64,000 nucleotides of DNA from Nocardiopsis flavescens (GCF_900141985.1 NZ_FQZK01000006.1:1-64000), one strand, 5' to 3'; counted from the first letter of the stretch, positions 31,092 to 41,366 are shown. Made by a program: numbers and translations. The notes: generated by a model from the sequence alone, not told the origin.

Positions 31092-31871
31092 TCAGCGGAG
31101 GGTCGCTCCGCCGTCCACGTAGAGCTCGTGCATGGTGATGTGGCGGGCGGCGGCGGAGGCGAGGAACCGCACGGCGGCGGCGACGTCCTGCGGGGTTGCG
31201 ACCCGGCCCAGGGGGATGCCGACCTTGAAGGCGGCGGGGTCGCCGGCCACGAGGGGCGCGTAGCCGGTGGCGGCGGTCATGGCGCGCAGCATGGGCGTGT
31301 CGGTGGAGCCGGGCGAGACGACGTTGCAGCGGACCCCGAGCGGGGCCAGCTCCAGGCCCAGGCTCTTGGTGAGGGCGGTGGCCGCGGCCTTGGAGGCGGC
31401 GTAGGCGGCCATGCCGGCCCGGGGGACGCCGCCCGCGTTGGAGGAGACGGTGACCAGGCTGCCGTGTCCGCGCGGGCCCAGGCGGCGGGCGGCGGCGCGG
31501 CCGACGGCGAAGACACCGGTGGTGTTGACGGCGAGCATCCGGTGCCAGTCCTCGTCGGAGCAGTCGGCGACCGGTCCGGTGGCCAGGGTCCCGGCGGCCG
31601 GGACGACGGTGTCGACGGGGCCCAGGAGGGTTTCGGCGTGGTCGAAGAACTCCTCGACCCGGGCGGGGTCGGCGACGTCCAGGGTGCGGGTGAGGGGTTC
31701 GTGGCCCCGCCCCCGCAGGAGGTCGGCGGTGGCGGCCAGGCCCGCCGGGTCGATGTCGGCGGCGGCGACGCGGGCGCCGTGCTCGGCCAGGTCCAGCGCG
31801 ATGGCGCGGCCGATGCCGCCGCCGGCGCCGGTGACGACGGCGACGCTGCCGTGCATGCCCTTCTCGCTCAC
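31092..31871 (-). CDS. dhbA: 2,3-dihydro-2,3-dihydroxybenzoate dehydrogenase
   Basis: A 259-residue short-chain dehydrogenase that oxidises 2,3-dihydro-DHB to 2,3-dihydroxybenzoate with NAD+. TGAGGGIG (residues 14-21) binds the cofactor. Ser144, Tyr157 and Lys161 ([19 protein letters not shown]) form the catalytic set, and [13 protein letters not shown] is the typical EntA/DhbA segment. It is the first gene of the biosynthetic operon and places the SDR within the DHB pathway. I start at the GTG at 31871 because AGGAG lies 9 nt before it; the ATG at 31856 lacks a ribosome site. The start is 37 bp from the iron box. Confidence 0.95.
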   Translation of the reverse strand: MSEKGMHGSVAVVTGAGGGIGRAIALDLAEHGARVAAADIDPAGLAATADLLRGRGHEPLTRTLDVADPARVEEFFDHAETLLGPVDTVVPAAGTLATGPVADCSDEDWHRMLAVNTTGVFAVGRAAARRLGPRGHGSLVTVSSNAGGVPRAGMAAYAASKAAATALTKSLGLELAPLGVRCNVVSPGSTDTPMLRAMTAATGYAPLVAGDPAAFKVGIPLGRVATPQDVAAAVRFLASAAARHITMHELYVDGGATLR

Positions 31872-31908
31872 CTGCGGTTTCTCCTCTCATCGAGCCCTCG
31901 ACCCGCAC

Positions 31909-31927
31909 TTAGGTAATGCTTACCTAA
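31909..31927. promoter_or_regulatory. Iron box of the siderophore biosynthesis operon
   Basis: TTAGGTAATGCTTACCTAA is a perfect 8-bp inverted repeat around a 3-bp centre and matches the IdeR/DmdR consensus TTAGGTTAGGCTAACCTAA at 16 of 19 bases. It ends 37 bp before the dhbA start, where a repressor would cover the promoter. With the box at 7255-7273 it places both halves of the locus under one iron-dependent DtxR-family repressor, which is not coded in the window. Confidence 0.88.
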
Positions 31928-32339
31928 GAAGTCCGCGGCAAGTCTCCGACCGACCGCGCCCCGGTGTCAACAGCCGCCGATCGGTGACGCGGACCACAGG
32001 CCGCGGAGCCGCACGGAGTCCGGAGTCAGGCTCACCTCACTCGCAACGACCCGGCCCGACCCTCGGTCGCCGCAGGTCACGGCGTCTCTCGGAGTCCGAG
32101 GGACCGCACGGTGCCGCCGCCGCGCTCCACCGCGAAGCGCAGCGGAAACGTCATCGAAACGTGGCGGAGGTGAGGCGGTTGTCACTTTCCGGGAGCGTTC
32201 CCGGGACGGACGGCACCGGAGAGGGGGACCTGTGCCCCCCGGAATCGGATGTCCGGAACCGTGCCCTAGCCTGGGACCGATCCCGGCACCCCCGTGGCGG
32301 GAGCACTCCTGACCGCACCACCGTGACCAGAGGGAATCC
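31928..32339. other. Intergenic region between siderophore operon and DUF3817 gene
   Basis: 412 bp with no credible gene. It must carry the promoters of the divergent dhbA operon (left, under the iron box) and of the gene at 32340. Some short stretches (for example TCACTTTCCGGGAGCG near 32180) might belong to the latter, but I could not find a convincing -10/-35 pair. Confidence 0.4.
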
Positions 32340-32681
32340 GTGAACATCCGCGCCCTGAACGCGCTCGCCTTCCGCGTCATCGCCGTCGTCGAGGCCCTGA
32401 CCTGGGTCGGCCTCCTGTCCGGCATGTACGTCAAATACCTCGGCAGCGGGAACGAGATCGGCGTGCAGGTCTTCGGCATGCTGCACGGGATCGCCTTCAT
32501 GGCCTACGTGGCCGCCTGCCTGGTCACGGCCGTGCACCTGCGCTGGGGCGTGTGGCCCACCCTGCTGGCCCTGGCCGCCTCCGTCCCGCCCCTGTTCACG
32601 CTGGTCGCGGACTGGTGGCTGCACCGCAGCGGGCGGCTGCCGCGCCTGCGCGCCGAACGCGTCCCCGAGACCGTGGGCTGA
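32340..32681 (+). CDS. DUF3817 small integral membrane protein
   Basis: A 113-residue protein with three hydrophobic segments. The N-terminal FRVIAVVEALTWVGLLSGMYVKYL, with LHGIAFMAY after it, is the pattern of the DUF3817 family, common in actinobacteria as a small inner-membrane protein of unknown role. The C-terminal tail is short and basic. The start is the GTG at 32340 with AGAGGGAA before it. It is transcribed alone and ends at a strong terminator 18 bp downstream of its stop. There is no sign that it belongs to the siderophore locus. Confidence 0.85.
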   Translation: MNIRALNALAFRVIAVVEALTWVGLLSGMYVKYLGSGNEIGVQVFGMLHGIAFMAYVAACLVTAVHLRWGVWPTLLALAASVPPLFTLVADWWLHRSGRLPRLRAERVPETVG

Positions 32682-32698
32682 GCCGCGGCGCGCCGCCG

Positions 32699-32737
32699 GG
32701 CGCCCGCCCCCTTTCGCGAGGGGGCGGGCGCCTTTTT
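32699..32737 (+). terminator. Rho-independent terminator
   Basis: A perfect 13-bp stem (32699-32711 with 32720-32732), an 8-nt loop TTTCGCGA and a run of five T (32733-32737). It lies 18 bp past the DUF3817 stop and is the clearest intrinsic terminator in the window. The rest of the gap to 33003 shows no gene and should hold the promoter of the amidase. Confidence 0.92.
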
Positions 32738-33003
32738 CATTTTCCGATACACGGGGAAATACGCGGGGGAATGGCGTGCGAAACGGCGTGGAAACACCCG
32801 GGAACGGCGGACGATAAAGACCTGTGCGATACACCCCGGAGCGCCGTCGTGCCACCACTGCACGGGTGGGAATCGCTGACCGGATCCGGTCAGAAATGGT
32901 ACCGGGTCACCCTTTGACCATCTTTCGCCCGCCGTGTTGCAGTGGTGCGTGTTCCGATTCCGCAGTGGAACGGACACGAACCGTGAGAAGTGAGAGGACC
33001 CCC

Positions 33004-33795
33004 ATGTCACATCCCCGCGGACCCGACCGGCGCACCGTCCTGCGCGGCGCCGCCCTCACCACCGGCGCCACCCTGCTGGGAGGAGCCGCCCTGCTGGGTC
33101 CGGCCTCCCCCGCCGCGGCGGCGCCCACGGTGCACGCGCGCGCCGCCTGGGGCGCCCGTCCCCCGTCGAGCCCCATCCAGGTCCTGGCGAACCCGCCGCT
33201 GCACATCGTGGTGCACCACACGGCGACCGCCAACAGCACCGACCACTCGCTGGAGCACGCCCTGGCCCTGTCCAGGTCGATCCAGAACCACCACATGGAC
33301 TCCAACGGCTGGTCGGACGCCGGACAGCAGCTCACCATCAGCCGCGGCGGGCACGTGATGGAGGGCCGCGACCGCACGCTGCCCGCCGTCGCGGCCGGCC
33401 AGCACGTGGTGGGCGCCCACGTCGCCAACAACAACAGCACCTGTATCGGCATCGAGAACGAGGGCACCTACACCGCGCAGGGGCCGACCCAGCCGCTGCG
33501 CGACTCGCTGGTGGAGACGCTGGCGTGGCTGTGCGCGGCCTACGGGCTGAACCCGCAGACCGCGATCTTGGGACACCGCGACTTCAACGCGACCGCCTGC
33601 CCGGGCGACGTGCTGTACGCGATGCTCCCCGAGCTGCGCAACGCGGTGTCCGGCGTGCTCCGGGCCCGGGGCGTGGAAGTCTCGGGCCGCCCGGTCCCGG
33701 AGGACCTGCGGCCCTCCTACCCGGACGTCCCGGACGCGCCCTGGCGGGAGTTCGACCACGGGCCCGCGCACGGCCCGGACGACATCACCCGCTGA
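33004..33795 (+). CDS. Secreted N-acetylmuramoyl-L-alanine amidase (Amidase_2/PGRP fold)
   Basis: A 263-residue enzyme that cuts the bond between muramic acid and the peptide stem of peptidoglycan. The N-terminus DRRTVLRGAALTTG is a Tat signal (twin Arg at 9-10), followed by a hydrophobic run and PAAAAP as the likely cleavage site near residue 40. ARAAWGARPP opens the amidase domain. HIVVHHTAT (His71/72) and GHRDFNATACPG provide the zinc ligands and end motif of T7-lysozyme-like amidases. No cell-wall-binding domain follows. The ATG at 33004 is preceded by AGAGGA. Its stop overlaps, tail to tail, the last 11 bp of the SARP regulator gene on the other strand. Confidence 0.92.
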   Translation: MSHPRGPDRRTVLRGAALTTGATLLGGAALLGPASPAAAAPTVHARAAWGARPPSSPIQVLANPPLHIVVHHTATANSTDHSLEHALALSRSIQNHHMDSNGWSDAGQQLTISRGGHVMEGRDRTLPAVAAGQHVVGAHVANNNSTCIGIENEGTYTAQGPTQPLRDSLVETLAWLCAAYGLNPQTAILGHRDFNATACPGDVLYAMLPELRNAVSGVLRARGVEVSGRPVPEDLRPSYPDVPDAPWREFDHGPAHGPDDITR

Positions 33796-36700
33796 CCGCG
33801 GGGACGGCTCCCCGTTCGCCGTCCCCGTCCCCCGCGTCCGCGCGCGCAGCGATGCGCGCGCGGGCGCGGTCCACGTCCCACCGCTCGACCCCGGTCAGGG
33901 GCGCGCCGGCGCTCTCGCGCAGCGCGGCGGCCCGCTCCAGCAGCTCCGCGGCGGCCGTGTGCTCCCCGGCCAGGGAGCGCGCCCCCGCCTCGCCCTCCAG
34001 GGACAGGGCCAGCGCCCGCGGGTCGCCGCTGAGCAGGGCCTGCTCCCGACCCCGGGCGTGCAGTTCCAGGGCCCGTTCCGGGTCGCCGCGCTGCTCGGCC
34101 GCGTATCCCAGCTGGGTGTGGATGAACGCCGCGCCGATGTGGCCGTCGGTGCGGCGGTTCCACTCCAGCCACCGGGTCAGGGAGGCCTCCGCCCGGTCCA
34201 GGTCTCCGCGCCGGCGCGCGGTGAGGGAGATGCCCGCGTCCGCGTACTGGGCGGCGACGGTGTCGCCCTGCTCCTCGGCGAGCCGCAGCGCACGCCCGTG
34301 CAGGGCGTCGGCGCGGTCCAGGTCGCCGGAGAGCAGCGCGGCGCGGCCCAGCCCGGCCGCGTGCCGGGACACGGCGCGCCACAGGCGCAGGTCCTCGGCG
34401 ATCCGCAGGCCCTCGGCGTGCCGCCGGGCGGCCTCGTCCAGGTCGCCCAGCGCCTCGGCGGTCTGGGCCAGGGCGTCGGAGGCCAGCAGGAGCCCCCAGG
34501 GGTCGCCCAGCACGCGCAGGTCGGCCTCGGCGGCGCGGCCCTCGGCCAGGGAGGCCGCCAGGTCGCCGCGGCCGAACGCGGCCACGGCCAGGTCGACGCG
34601 GGCCAGGGCCGCGGTCCAGCGGTCCCCCGCGGCCCGGGCGGCGTCGCGCACGGCGGCGGTGCGGCGCTCCGCGGCGGCCGGATCGCCCAGGCCGCGCCGG
34701 GTGAACCCGGTGAACCAGGACAGCCGGGCCCGCTCCGCGGGGTCGGTGATGCGGGCCGGGAGGCCGTCCGCGTCCCGGCGCCACCGCTCGTCGTCGGTGG
34801 CGTGTTCGGCCAGGGCCGCCCGCAGCACGGCCGCCCGCGCCCGCCGCTCCGGCGGTCCGCCGCCCTCGCCGTCCCCGTCACCGTTGCCGGGCAGGGCCAG
34901 GGCGGCGTCGAGTTCGGTGCGGGCGAGGGCGGTGCGCCCGCGCAGGAACCGGTACCAGGTGAGGTCGGCGGCCAGGCGCAGCGCGGTGGCGGCGTCGCCG
35001 GTCCGGACGGCGTGCGCCGAGGCGGCGCGCAGGTTGGCGTCCTCGCGGTCCAGCAGGGCGAGCGCGGCGGCCTGTCCGGGGCCGCGCAGGCGGGCGTCGG
35101 CCTGCGCGGCGAGGCCGGCGAAGTACGTGGCGTGGCGGGCGCACGCCCGGTCCTGTTCGCCGGAGGCGGCCAGGCGCTCCAGGGCGTAGGCGGCAACGGA
35201 CTCCAGCAGCCGGTAGCGGGTCCCCCCGGGCCCGGTGGAGGCGACGACCAGGGACCGGTCGACCAGGGCGCCGAGCACGTCCAGGGAGGCCCCGCCGACC
35301 TCCTCCGCCGCGGCGGGCCCGCAGCCGTCGGCGAAGACGGCCAGCCGGGACAGCAGGGAGCGCTCGGGGCCGGTGAGGGGCTCCCAGCTCCAGTCGATGG
35401 CGGCGCGCAGGGTGCGCTGGCGGGCGGGCGCGTCCCGGCGGCCCGCGCCCAGGACGGCGAACCGGTCGTCCAGGCGGGCGGCCAGGTCGGCGGCGCGCAG
35501 GTGGCGCAGGCGGGTGGCGGCCAGTTCCAGGGCCAGGGGGATGCCGTCGAGGCGGCGGCAGATCGCCGCGACGGCGGCGGTGGTGTCCGGGTCGGTCCCG
35601 GGTCGGGCGCCCGCGGCCTCGGCGCGGGCGAGGAAGAGCCGGGCCGCGGGGGAGGCGGCCAGCGCGGCCGGGGTGTCGTCGGCCGGCGCCTCCAGGGGCG
35701 CCAGCGGGAACACGTACTCCCCCGCCACGGCCAGGGGCGTCTGGGAGGTGGCCAGGACGCGCAGGTCGGGCAGGGCGGCGAGCAGGCGGGCGGTCAGCTC
35801 GGCGACCTCGTCCACGAGGTGCTCGCAGTTGTCCAGGAGCAGCAGGGCGGGGCGTCCGCGCAGCAGGGCGGCGATCCGGTCGGTGAGGCCGCCCCCGCCG
35901 TCGCGCACGCCCAGCACGGTGGCCAGGGCGGTGCACGGGTCGCGGTCCAGGGCCGCCAGGTCCACCGGGAGCGCGGGATCGGCGGCGGTGCCGCGGGCCG
36001 CCGCCAGGGCCAGGCTGGTCTTGCCGACCCCGCCGGGGCCGGTGACGGTGACCAGGCGGTGCCGGTCCAGGAGGCCGCGCACGGCGGCGACCTCGGTGTC
36101 GCGGCCGACCAGGGCGGTAGCGGGGGCGGGCAGGTTCCCGGCGGGCGCGGCAGGCGCCCCGGGCGCGGGGGCCAGGGCGGGGTCCTGGGCCAGGACGGCC
36201 CGGTGCAGGGCGGTGAGCCCGGGCCCGGGGTCGACCCCCAGGTCGTCGGCCAGGCGGGCGCGGACGTCCTCGTAGCGGGCGAGGGCCTCGCCCTGGCGTC
36301 CGGCGGCGTAGAGGGCGCGGACCAGGGCGGCGTGCAGCCGCTCCCGGTAGGGGTGCTCGCCGGCCGGGCCCGCGAGGGCCTCGGCGAGGCCGGCGTGGTC
36401 GCCCAGGTCCAGGCGGGTCTGGGCGAGGTCCTCCAGCGCGGTGAGCCGGTGCTCCTCCAGGCGGGCGGCGTCCTCGCGGACGCCTTCGAGGTCGGCGAAC
36501 CCGGAGGCGGCGGGCCCCCGCCACAGGTCCAGGGCCCGGGCGAGCAGGTCGGCGCGCAGGGGCGGGGCGGCGGTGCGGGCCCGGTGCAGCAGGTCCCCGA
36601 ACCGGTCCAGGTCGAGGTCGGCGCCGTCCAGCAGGTAGCCGGGCGGCCGGTGGCGGACCAGGGCCCGCCCGCCCGGTTCGGCGCGTTCGAGGGCGCCGCG

Positions 36701-36910
36701 CAGCTGGGAGACGCGGGCCTGGAGCACGGCGGCGGGCCGGGCGGGCGGCCGGTCGCCCCACAGCGCGGCGACGAGCCGCTCGGCGGGCACCAGCCGGCCC
36801 CGGGCCAGCGCCAGGAGCACCAGCAGGGCGCGCACCCGGGTGTCGGGGACCGCGACGGGGTCCCCGCCCCCGGTCCGGACCTCCAGCGGACCCAACACCC
36901 CCACGCGCAT
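33785..36910 (-). CDS. AfsR-like SARP regulator: wHTH-BTAD-NB-ARC-TPR
   Basis: 1041 residues. Residues 1-95 form the OmpR-type winged helix of SARPs ([37 protein letters not shown]). Residues 96-240 are the BTAD domain ([37 protein letters not shown]). An NTPase follows with Walker [10 protein letters not shown] near 293 and LLLLDNCEH as Walker B. From about 560 to the end are Ala/Leu-rich TPR-like helices. Such proteins activate secondary-metabolism or stress genes in response to nucleotide or partner binding. The start is the ATG at 36910, at the beginning of SARP homology. It is divergent from a short-chain dehydrogenase with 101 bp between; that gap holds CCCGTGG heptamers suited to SARP binding. 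Confidence 0.9.
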   Translation of the reverse strand: MRVGVLGPLEVRTGGGDPVAVPDTRVRALLVLLALARGRLVPAERLVAALWGDRPPARPAAVLQARVSQLRGALERAEPGGRALVRHRPPGYLLDGADLDLDRFGDLLHRARTAAPPLRADLLARALDLWRGPAASGFADLEGVREDAARLEEHRLTALEDLAQTRLDLGDHAGLAEALAGPAGEHPYRERLHAALVRALYAAGRQGEALARYEDVRARLADDLGVDPGPGLTALHRAVLAQDPALAPAPGAPAAPAGNLPAPATALVGRDTEVAAVRGLLDRHRLVTVTGPGGVGKTSLALAAARGTAADPALPVDLAALDRDPCTALATVLGVRDGGGGLTDRIAALLRGRPALLLLDNCEHLVDEVAELTARLLAALPDLRVLATSQTPLAVAGEYVFPLAPLEAPADDTPAALAASPAARLFLARAEAAGARPGTDPDTTAAVAAICRRLDGIPLALELAATRLRHLRAADLAARLDDRFAVLGAGRRDAPARQRTLRAAIDWSWEPLTGPERSLLSRLAVFADGCGPAAAEEVGGASLDVLGALVDRSLVVASTGPGGTRYRLLESVAAYALERLAASGEQDRACARHATYFAGLAAQADARLRGPGQAAALALLDREDANLRAASAHAVRTGDAATALRLAADLTWYRFLRGRTALARTELDAALALPGNGDGDGEGGGPPERRARAAVLRAALAEHATDDERWRRDADGLPARITDPAERARLSWFTGFTRRGLGDPAAAERRTAAVRDAARAAGDRWTAALARVDLAVAAFGRGDLAASLAEGRAAEADLRVLGDPWGLLLASDALAQTAEALGDLDEAARRHAEGLRIAEDLRLWRAVSRHAAGLGRAALLSGDLDRADALHGRALRLAEEQGDTVAAQYADAGISLTARRRGDLDRAEASLTRWLEWNRRTDGHIGAAFIHTQLGYAAEQRGDPERALELHARGREQALLSGDPRALALSLEGEAGARSLAGEHTAAAELLERAAALRESAGAPLTGVERWDVDRARARIAARADAGDGDGERGAVPAVSG

Positions 36911-36927
36911 CCGCCCACCGTAGCGTT

Positions 36928-36945
36928 CCCGTGGGACACCCGTGG
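36928..36945. promoter_or_regulatory. Direct heptamer repeats, candidate SARP operator
   Basis: CCCGTGG occurs at 36928-36934 and again at 36939-36945, a 7+4 spacing (11-bp period), which is how known SARPs such as ActII-ORF4 read DNA. A third partial copy (ACCGTGG) is at 36957-36963. The site lies between the divergent SARP gene and the dehydrogenase gene. It may serve autoregulation or activation of the dehydrogenase. Confidence 0.5.
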
Positions 36946-37011
36946 CGGCCCCGGGCACCGTGGTCCCACCGAGGGCGGCGACCGGCCGCCCCATGGAGGA
37001 ACGGGGACGGC

Positions 37012-37764
37012 ATGGGCGTCTACGAGGGCCGCCGGGCCGTGGTCGTCGGCGGTACGCACGGCATCGGGCTGGGCGTGGTCGAGGACCTGCTGGCCGGCGG
37101 TGCGCGGGTGCTGCTGACGGGCAACAACGGGAAGAACCTGGAGGCGGTGCGCGAAAGGCTGGGCCCGGCCGCACACGCGCTGCGCGCGGACGCGGCGCGG
37201 GTGGCCGACGCCGACCTGCTGGCCGGGGCGGTGCGCGAGCACCTGGGCGGGATCGACCTGCTGCACGTCAACGTGGGGGTGTCGGACTTCGCCCCGGTGG
37301 CGGAGGCGGCCGAGGAGTCCTTCGACCGGATGTTCGCCGTCAACACCAAGGGGGCGTTCTTCTCCGTGCAGCGGCTGCTGCCGCTGATGGCCGACGGCGG
37401 CGCGATCGTGTTCACGACGTCGGTCACCAACCTGACGGGCAGCGCGGGCATGGGCGTGTACAGCGGCACCAAGGCGGCGGTGGGGGCGTTCTCCCGGGTG
37501 CTGGCCTCGGAGCTGCTGCCGCGCGGGATCCGGGTGAACTCGGTGGCGCCGGGGTTCGTGCACACGCCCTCGGGCGGGTTCACCGGCGCCACGGAGGCCG
37601 AGAGGGAGGAGATGGGGCGGATGGGCGACGAGATCACCCCGATGAAGCGGCACGGCACCATCGCCGAGGTGGCGCGGGCGGTGCTGTTCCTGGGGTTCGA
37701 CGCGACCTTCACGACGGGCGCGGAGCTGCCGGTGGACGGCGGCCTGGGTCAGGGGTTGCAGTGA
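37012..37764 (+). CDS. Short-chain dehydrogenase/reductase
   Basis: A 250-residue classical SDR. GGTHGIG (residues 13-19) is the cofactor loop. Ser137, Tyr150 and Lys154 ([20 protein letters not shown]) are the catalytic residues. [12 protein letters not shown] and the C-terminal [11 protein letters not shown] fit the family. NNGKN after the second strand favours NADP(H). The substrate is unknown. The ATG at 37012 has GGAGGAACGGGG before it. It is divergent from the large SARP regulator and is a likely target of it, because the shared 101-bp gap contains SARP-type heptamers. Confidence 0.88.
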   Translation: MGVYEGRRAVVVGGTHGIGLGVVEDLLAGGARVLLTGNNGKNLEAVRERLGPAAHALRADAARVADADLLAGAVREHLGGIDLLHVNVGVSDFAPVAEAAEESFDRMFAVNTKGAFFSVQRLLPLMADGGAIVFTTSVTNLTGSAGMGVYSGTKAAVGAFSRVLASELLPRGIRVNSVAPGFVHTPSGGFTGATEAEREEMGRMGDEITPMKRHGTIAEVARAVLFLGFDATFTTGAELPVDGGLGQGLQ

Positions 37765-37773
37765 CCCCGCGGG

Positions 37774-37795
37774 CGGCGGCCGCACCCGGCCGCCG
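37774..37795. terminator. Hairpin between convergent genes
   Basis: A 9-bp perfect stem (37774-37782 with 37787-37795) with a 4-nt loop lies in the 48-bp gap where the dehydrogenase and the acetyltransferase genes end facing each other. It probably acts as a two-way terminator, though no T run is present. Confidence 0.5.
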
Positions 37796-37812
37796 TCCCG
37801 GCGGGCCCGGGA

Positions 37813-38277
37813 TCAGGCGAGGAAGAGCTCGCCGACGGTCTCGCCGTCGTCGACGCGGTCGGTGAGGGCGAAACCGAGCTTGAGGTAGAAGCCCTCGGGG
37901 GAGCCCTCCCCCGGAACCCAGGACACCGTCACCTTGTCCTCGCCGCGGCGGCGGGCCTCGGCCAGGACGGCCTCCACGGCGAAGCGGCCGTAGCCCTTGC
38001 CCTGTTCGCCCTCGGCGACATTGAGGCGCCAGATGCCGCAGCGGTGGTCGGGGTTCTCGGCCCCGGGGTCGAACCCGGCCATGACGAACGCGACCGGCCG
38101 GTCCCCGTCCAGGACCAGCCGGGGCCAGGCGGTGTCCCGCGAGGCGTAGGCCTCGGCCAGGGAGTACATGACGGGGGCGACGAAGGTGTCCTGGTCCTCG
38201 CGGACCCGGACCTTGATCGCGTCGTTGACGTTGGCGGGCGTGATCTCCGCGAGGCGGAGGGGGGAGGAGTCGTTCAT
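37813..38277 (-). CDS. GNAT acetyltransferase, polyamine/diamine-type
   Basis: A 154-residue GNAT. The N-terminal LRLAEITPANVNDAIKVRV, then the QDTFVAPVMYSLAEAYA segment, resembles BltD/PaiA-like spermine-spermidine acetyltransferases ('Q..FVA.N..SLAEAY'). VAFVMAGFDP leads to the acetyl-CoA loop GEQGKGYGRFAVEAVL, and the end GSPEGFYLKLGF is the typical final motif. It may acetylate polyamines or similar amines; this is an inference from the N-terminal motif. The ATG at 38277 has GGGGAGGAG upstream. It converges on the dehydrogenase. Confidence 0.8.
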   Translation of the reverse strand: MNDSSPLRLAEITPANVNDAIKVRVREDQDTFVAPVMYSLAEAYASRDTAWPRLVLDGDRPVAFVMAGFDPGAENPDHRCGIWRLNVAEGEQGKGYGRFAVEAVLAEARRRGEDKVTVSWVPGEGSPEGFYLKLGFALTDRVDDGETVGELFLA

Positions 38278-38443
38278 GGGGAACGACTGTAGGCCCTGGC
38301 CCCTCCCCCGCGACACGCATTTTCCGCCCGCGGGCCCGGGTGGGACCCCGTCCCGCCCCACCGGGAAGGCCGTGCGGGGCGGAGCGCCGGCCCGCCCTAC
38401 CCCGCCCCGCGCCGCCTGTGGGCGGCGCGGGGCGGGGCCGCGG

Positions 38444-40984
38444 TCAGGCCGGGGGCGCCTCCGCGGCGGCCCAGTACAGGGCCTGGGCCACCTGGGCGAA
38501 CAGGCCCTTGGGGTGGTGTCGGAACAGCGGCTCGGTGCCGAAGAGCACCACCGGGGCGCCGTTCGCGGTGCCGCTGACCACCGCGGCCCGCCCGGCCGCC
38601 GCGTCAGGGCCGCCCGAGCCGTCGGCACCGGCCCTCCAGTGGCCCGCGACCAGCGGGTCGTCGGCGTAGGCCTGCTCGACCGCCACGCCCTCGCCCAGAC
38701 CGGTGAACCACCCCGGCGAGTACACGAACGTGTGCCCGCCGGTGCCGGTGAGCACGCCCTCGCCCGCCGCCGCGGCCACCACGCCGTTGGCGTCGGCGCG
38801 GCCCGCGACCCGGGTCGCCTCCAGCAGCCCGGCCTGGTCGTTGAGCCGGGCGCCGGTCGCCCCGCGGCCCACCAGGCCGCCGCCGTCGGCGAGGAACCCG
38901 TCCAGGGCTGCCCGGGCGTCGGCGTCCAGGTCGGCGTACACCAGGCCCGAGCCCGCGTACAGCACGTCGACGGACGACCAGTCGAACCCGCCGTTGAGCA
39001 CCGCCGTGGACACCGGCACCAGCTCGAACCCGAGCGCGTCCAGGGTGAACACCTCGTCGGCGGCGCCCGCCACGGCCACCGTGACCGGTTCCAGCGGCGC
39101 GTCCCCGGGGTCGTCTGCGGCGGTGAACACCGCTCCGTGGCGGTCGGACGCCTCCGCGACGGCGCCGGCCGCCGCCGGCGCGACCACGGCGCCGCCCCGG
39201 GTCCAGGCCACCTCGGCGCCCGCGGCCAGCAGGTCGTTGAGCGCCGCCGCGTCGGAGCCGTCGGCCACCTCCAGCAGCCACCCCGCCGTACCGGGCTGCT
39301 CGACCCGCCCGGTGGGCGCGGCGGCGGCCACCGGCGCGACCGGCACCGCCACCGCCTCCCGCACGGGGTCGGTCCGGGCGCCCCAGAGCAGGCCGTGGCT
39401 CCATCCGGAGATGTCGTACATGGCCTCGACGTCCTCGCTGATGTCGCGTCCGGCCTCCAGCAGCACGTTGGCCATGCCGCGCTTGGGCTGGTGCATGTCC
39501 ACCACGTAGGACCCCGCCGGGTAGGCGTCGCCCCCGACGGTGAACGCCTCCTCGGCGCGGCCCACCCGCACGTCGTTGGCGATGAGGAAGTCGACCAGCC
39601 GGGCGGTGGCGCGGTCCTGCCCGGGCAGCACGTAGGCGCGCGGGAACTCGGTCGTGTACACGTCCTCGGGCCCGAACCCGGGCACCCACCCCTCGGGCGG
39701 GACCACCTGCTCCTCGCCGGCGGCGCCGCGGCGGAACACCTCGATCTGGTCGGCGACCAGCTCCTCCCGGTTCTCCCGGGCGAACTCGACGGTGGCCCCG
39801 ATGGTGGCGGCGGAGATGTCGGTGTTGATGGCCGAGCGCCGCCGCAGCTCCTCCTCCGGGAGGTTCGTGTAGTCGGCGTTGTTGACCCGCATCGGGAACT
39901 CGACCGTGGCCGAGGCGACCGCGCCCTGGTAGGGGGCGTACATGGGCGTGAAGATCGGCGGCCAGTCGTCCCAGCCGTCGGCGCTGTCCCGGAACGGGAT
40001 CTGCGGCGGCAGCACCCCGTCGTCCTCGGGCGTGTAGCCCAGCTCCAGCACGGCCTCCTCCATGGCCAAAGCGTTCGCGTACGTGTTCTTGATGAAGAGG
40101 TCGTACTCGTAGTTCTGCCCGTGCGGCGGCGTGCACGGCTCGATCAGAGTGCCGTTGACGTAGCCGTGCTGGTCCACCATGACCGCCGGCTGGGTGTCGA
40201 TCATCACCTGGCGCACCGCCGCCGTCTCCGGCTGGGACACGGTCACGAAGTCGCGGTTGAGGTCGAACCCGGCCGCGTTGGCGCGGGTCCCGGCGACCCG
40301 CCCGTCGGGGTTGGCGGTGAGCACGAAGTACAGCCGCGCCCCCTCCAGCAGCTCCTCGGTCTCGGGCTCCGCGCTGTGCGCCAGCTCCTCGATGACCCGC
40401 AGCGAGGCGTCGGTGCCCTCCCACTCGTTGCCGTGGATGTTGGCGTTGACCAGGACCGGCGTCTTGTAGCGGTCGGCCAGGGTGCGGTCGCGGGCGGCCC
40501 GCTCGGGGTCGTCGGCGATGAGTTCGCGCATCCGCCGCTGCGCGTCGGCGCGGGCGCGGTTCTCCGGTTCGGTGACGGTGACCAGGTACAGGTCGCGGCC
40601 CCGGGTGCTGGTGCCGACGACCTCGGCGCTGACCCGGTCGGAGTCGTCCATGAGGTCGTTGAGGGCCGGGGCGAGGTCGTGGTACGGGGTCAGGCCGAGC
40701 TTGACGGAGTGGTCGGCGGGGTCCTCGGGGTGCACGGGGAGTTCCGCGCGGCGGGGGTAGGGGGCATCGGTGTCCACCCCGGGCGCCGGGTGCGGGACGG
40801 GCGCGGCGAGGGGGCGGGCGGTGTCGTGGAAGGGGGCGGCGACGTCGTTGCGCTCGGGGCCGTTGCCGTACTCCCGCTGGGCGGGGTCGGCCTGGGCGGG
40901 GGCGGGGGCGGCGAGCACGCCGACGGCGACGGCCGCGGCGACCGCCGTCAGCACGGCCCGGCGGCGCGGGGGGTGTGGGGGCAC
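38444..40984 (-). CDS. Secreted M14-family zinc carboxypeptidase
   Basis: 846 residues. An N-terminal signal peptide (RRRAVLTAVAAAVAVGVLA ... PAQA) exports it. The M14 domain follows: NANIHGNEWEG near residue 183 gives the His and Glu zinc ligands, ANPDGR and GFDLNRDF are substrate-binding segments, and VMVDQHGYVN near 273 holds the third ligand. Over 400 further residues form one or more C-terminal domains (ALFGTEPLFRHHPKGLFAQVAQALYWAA ends the protein), as in large actinobacterial M14 peptidases. The catalytic Glu late in the domain was not pinned down. I chose the GTG at 40984, with AGGAAGG 6 nt before it; the open frame extends further upstream without homology. Confidence 0.85.
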   Translation of the reverse strand: MPPHPPRRRAVLTAVAAAVAVGVLAAPAPAQADPAQREYGNGPERNDVAAPFHDTARPLAAPVPHPAPGVDTDAPYPRRAELPVHPEDPADHSVKLGLTPYHDLAPALNDLMDDSDRVSAEVVGTSTRGRDLYLVTVTEPENRARADAQRRMRELIADDPERAARDRTLADRYKTPVLVNANIHGNEWEGTDASLRVIEELAHSAEPETEELLEGARLYFVLTANPDGRVAGTRANAAGFDLNRDFVTVSQPETAAVRQVMIDTQPAVMVDQHGYVNGTLIEPCTPPHGQNYEYDLFIKNTYANALAMEEAVLELGYTPEDDGVLPPQIPFRDSADGWDDWPPIFTPMYAPYQGAVASATVEFPMRVNNADYTNLPEEELRRRSAINTDISAATIGATVEFARENREELVADQIEVFRRGAAGEEQVVPPEGWVPGFGPEDVYTTEFPRAYVLPGQDRATARLVDFLIANDVRVGRAEEAFTVGGDAYPAGSYVVDMHQPKRGMANVLLEAGRDISEDVEAMYDISGWSHGLLWGARTDPVREAVAVPVAPVAAAAPTGRVEQPGTAGWLLEVADGSDAAALNDLLAAGAEVAWTRGGAVVAPAAAGAVAEASDRHGAVFTAADDPGDAPLEPVTVAVAGAADEVFTLDALGFELVPVSTAVLNGGFDWSSVDVLYAGSGLVYADLDADARAALDGFLADGGGLVGRGATGARLNDQAGLLEATRVAGRADANGVVAAAAGEGVLTGTGGHTFVYSPGWFTGLGEGVAVEQAYADDPLVAGHWRAGADGSGGPDAAAGRAAVVSGTANGAPVVLFGTEPLFRHHPKGLFAQVAQALYWAAAEAPPA

Positions 40985-41366
40985 GGGTGTCCTTCCTGGG
41001 GGCGTCCCCTGTTTCCTACCGGGGGCCGCCCGCGGGGACAAGACCGCCTGGGGCGGAAACCGCGCCGCGCGGCGCCCGGCCGCGCCTACACGCCGCCGGG
41101 GACCGGACGGGCCGCGTCCGCCCGTGGCGGTCGCCACCGTGCCGCGCAAAGCCCGCCCCGCGGGGGTTTCACGCGGACGTAATCCGGATCACGGGACTCC
41201 GTCGGAGAAGCCGGGATTTTCCCGGACCCCGGCCCTTGTTGGAGCCGGGAGTGCGGCCCTTCGGGGCCGGTCCACGGCGCCCCGCCCGAAGGCGGTTCAC
41301 GGCGCCCGCGCACCGCGCGTTCCGCGCACCCCTGACCATCCCGCTCCCGGTAATGGAGATTCCCCG
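40985..41366. other. Intergenic region between divergent peptidase and MFS genes
   Basis: 382 bp with no gene recognised. The less GC-rich stretch around 41175-41240 (GTAATCCGGATCACGG) is the likeliest place for promoters of either gene. Nothing else can be assigned. Confidence 0.35.

Noticed and set aside
31048..31908. Upstream extension of the isochorismate synthase frame
   Set aside because: It runs through dhbA in another frame as an Arg/Pro-rich shadow; homology starts at the ATG at 31047.
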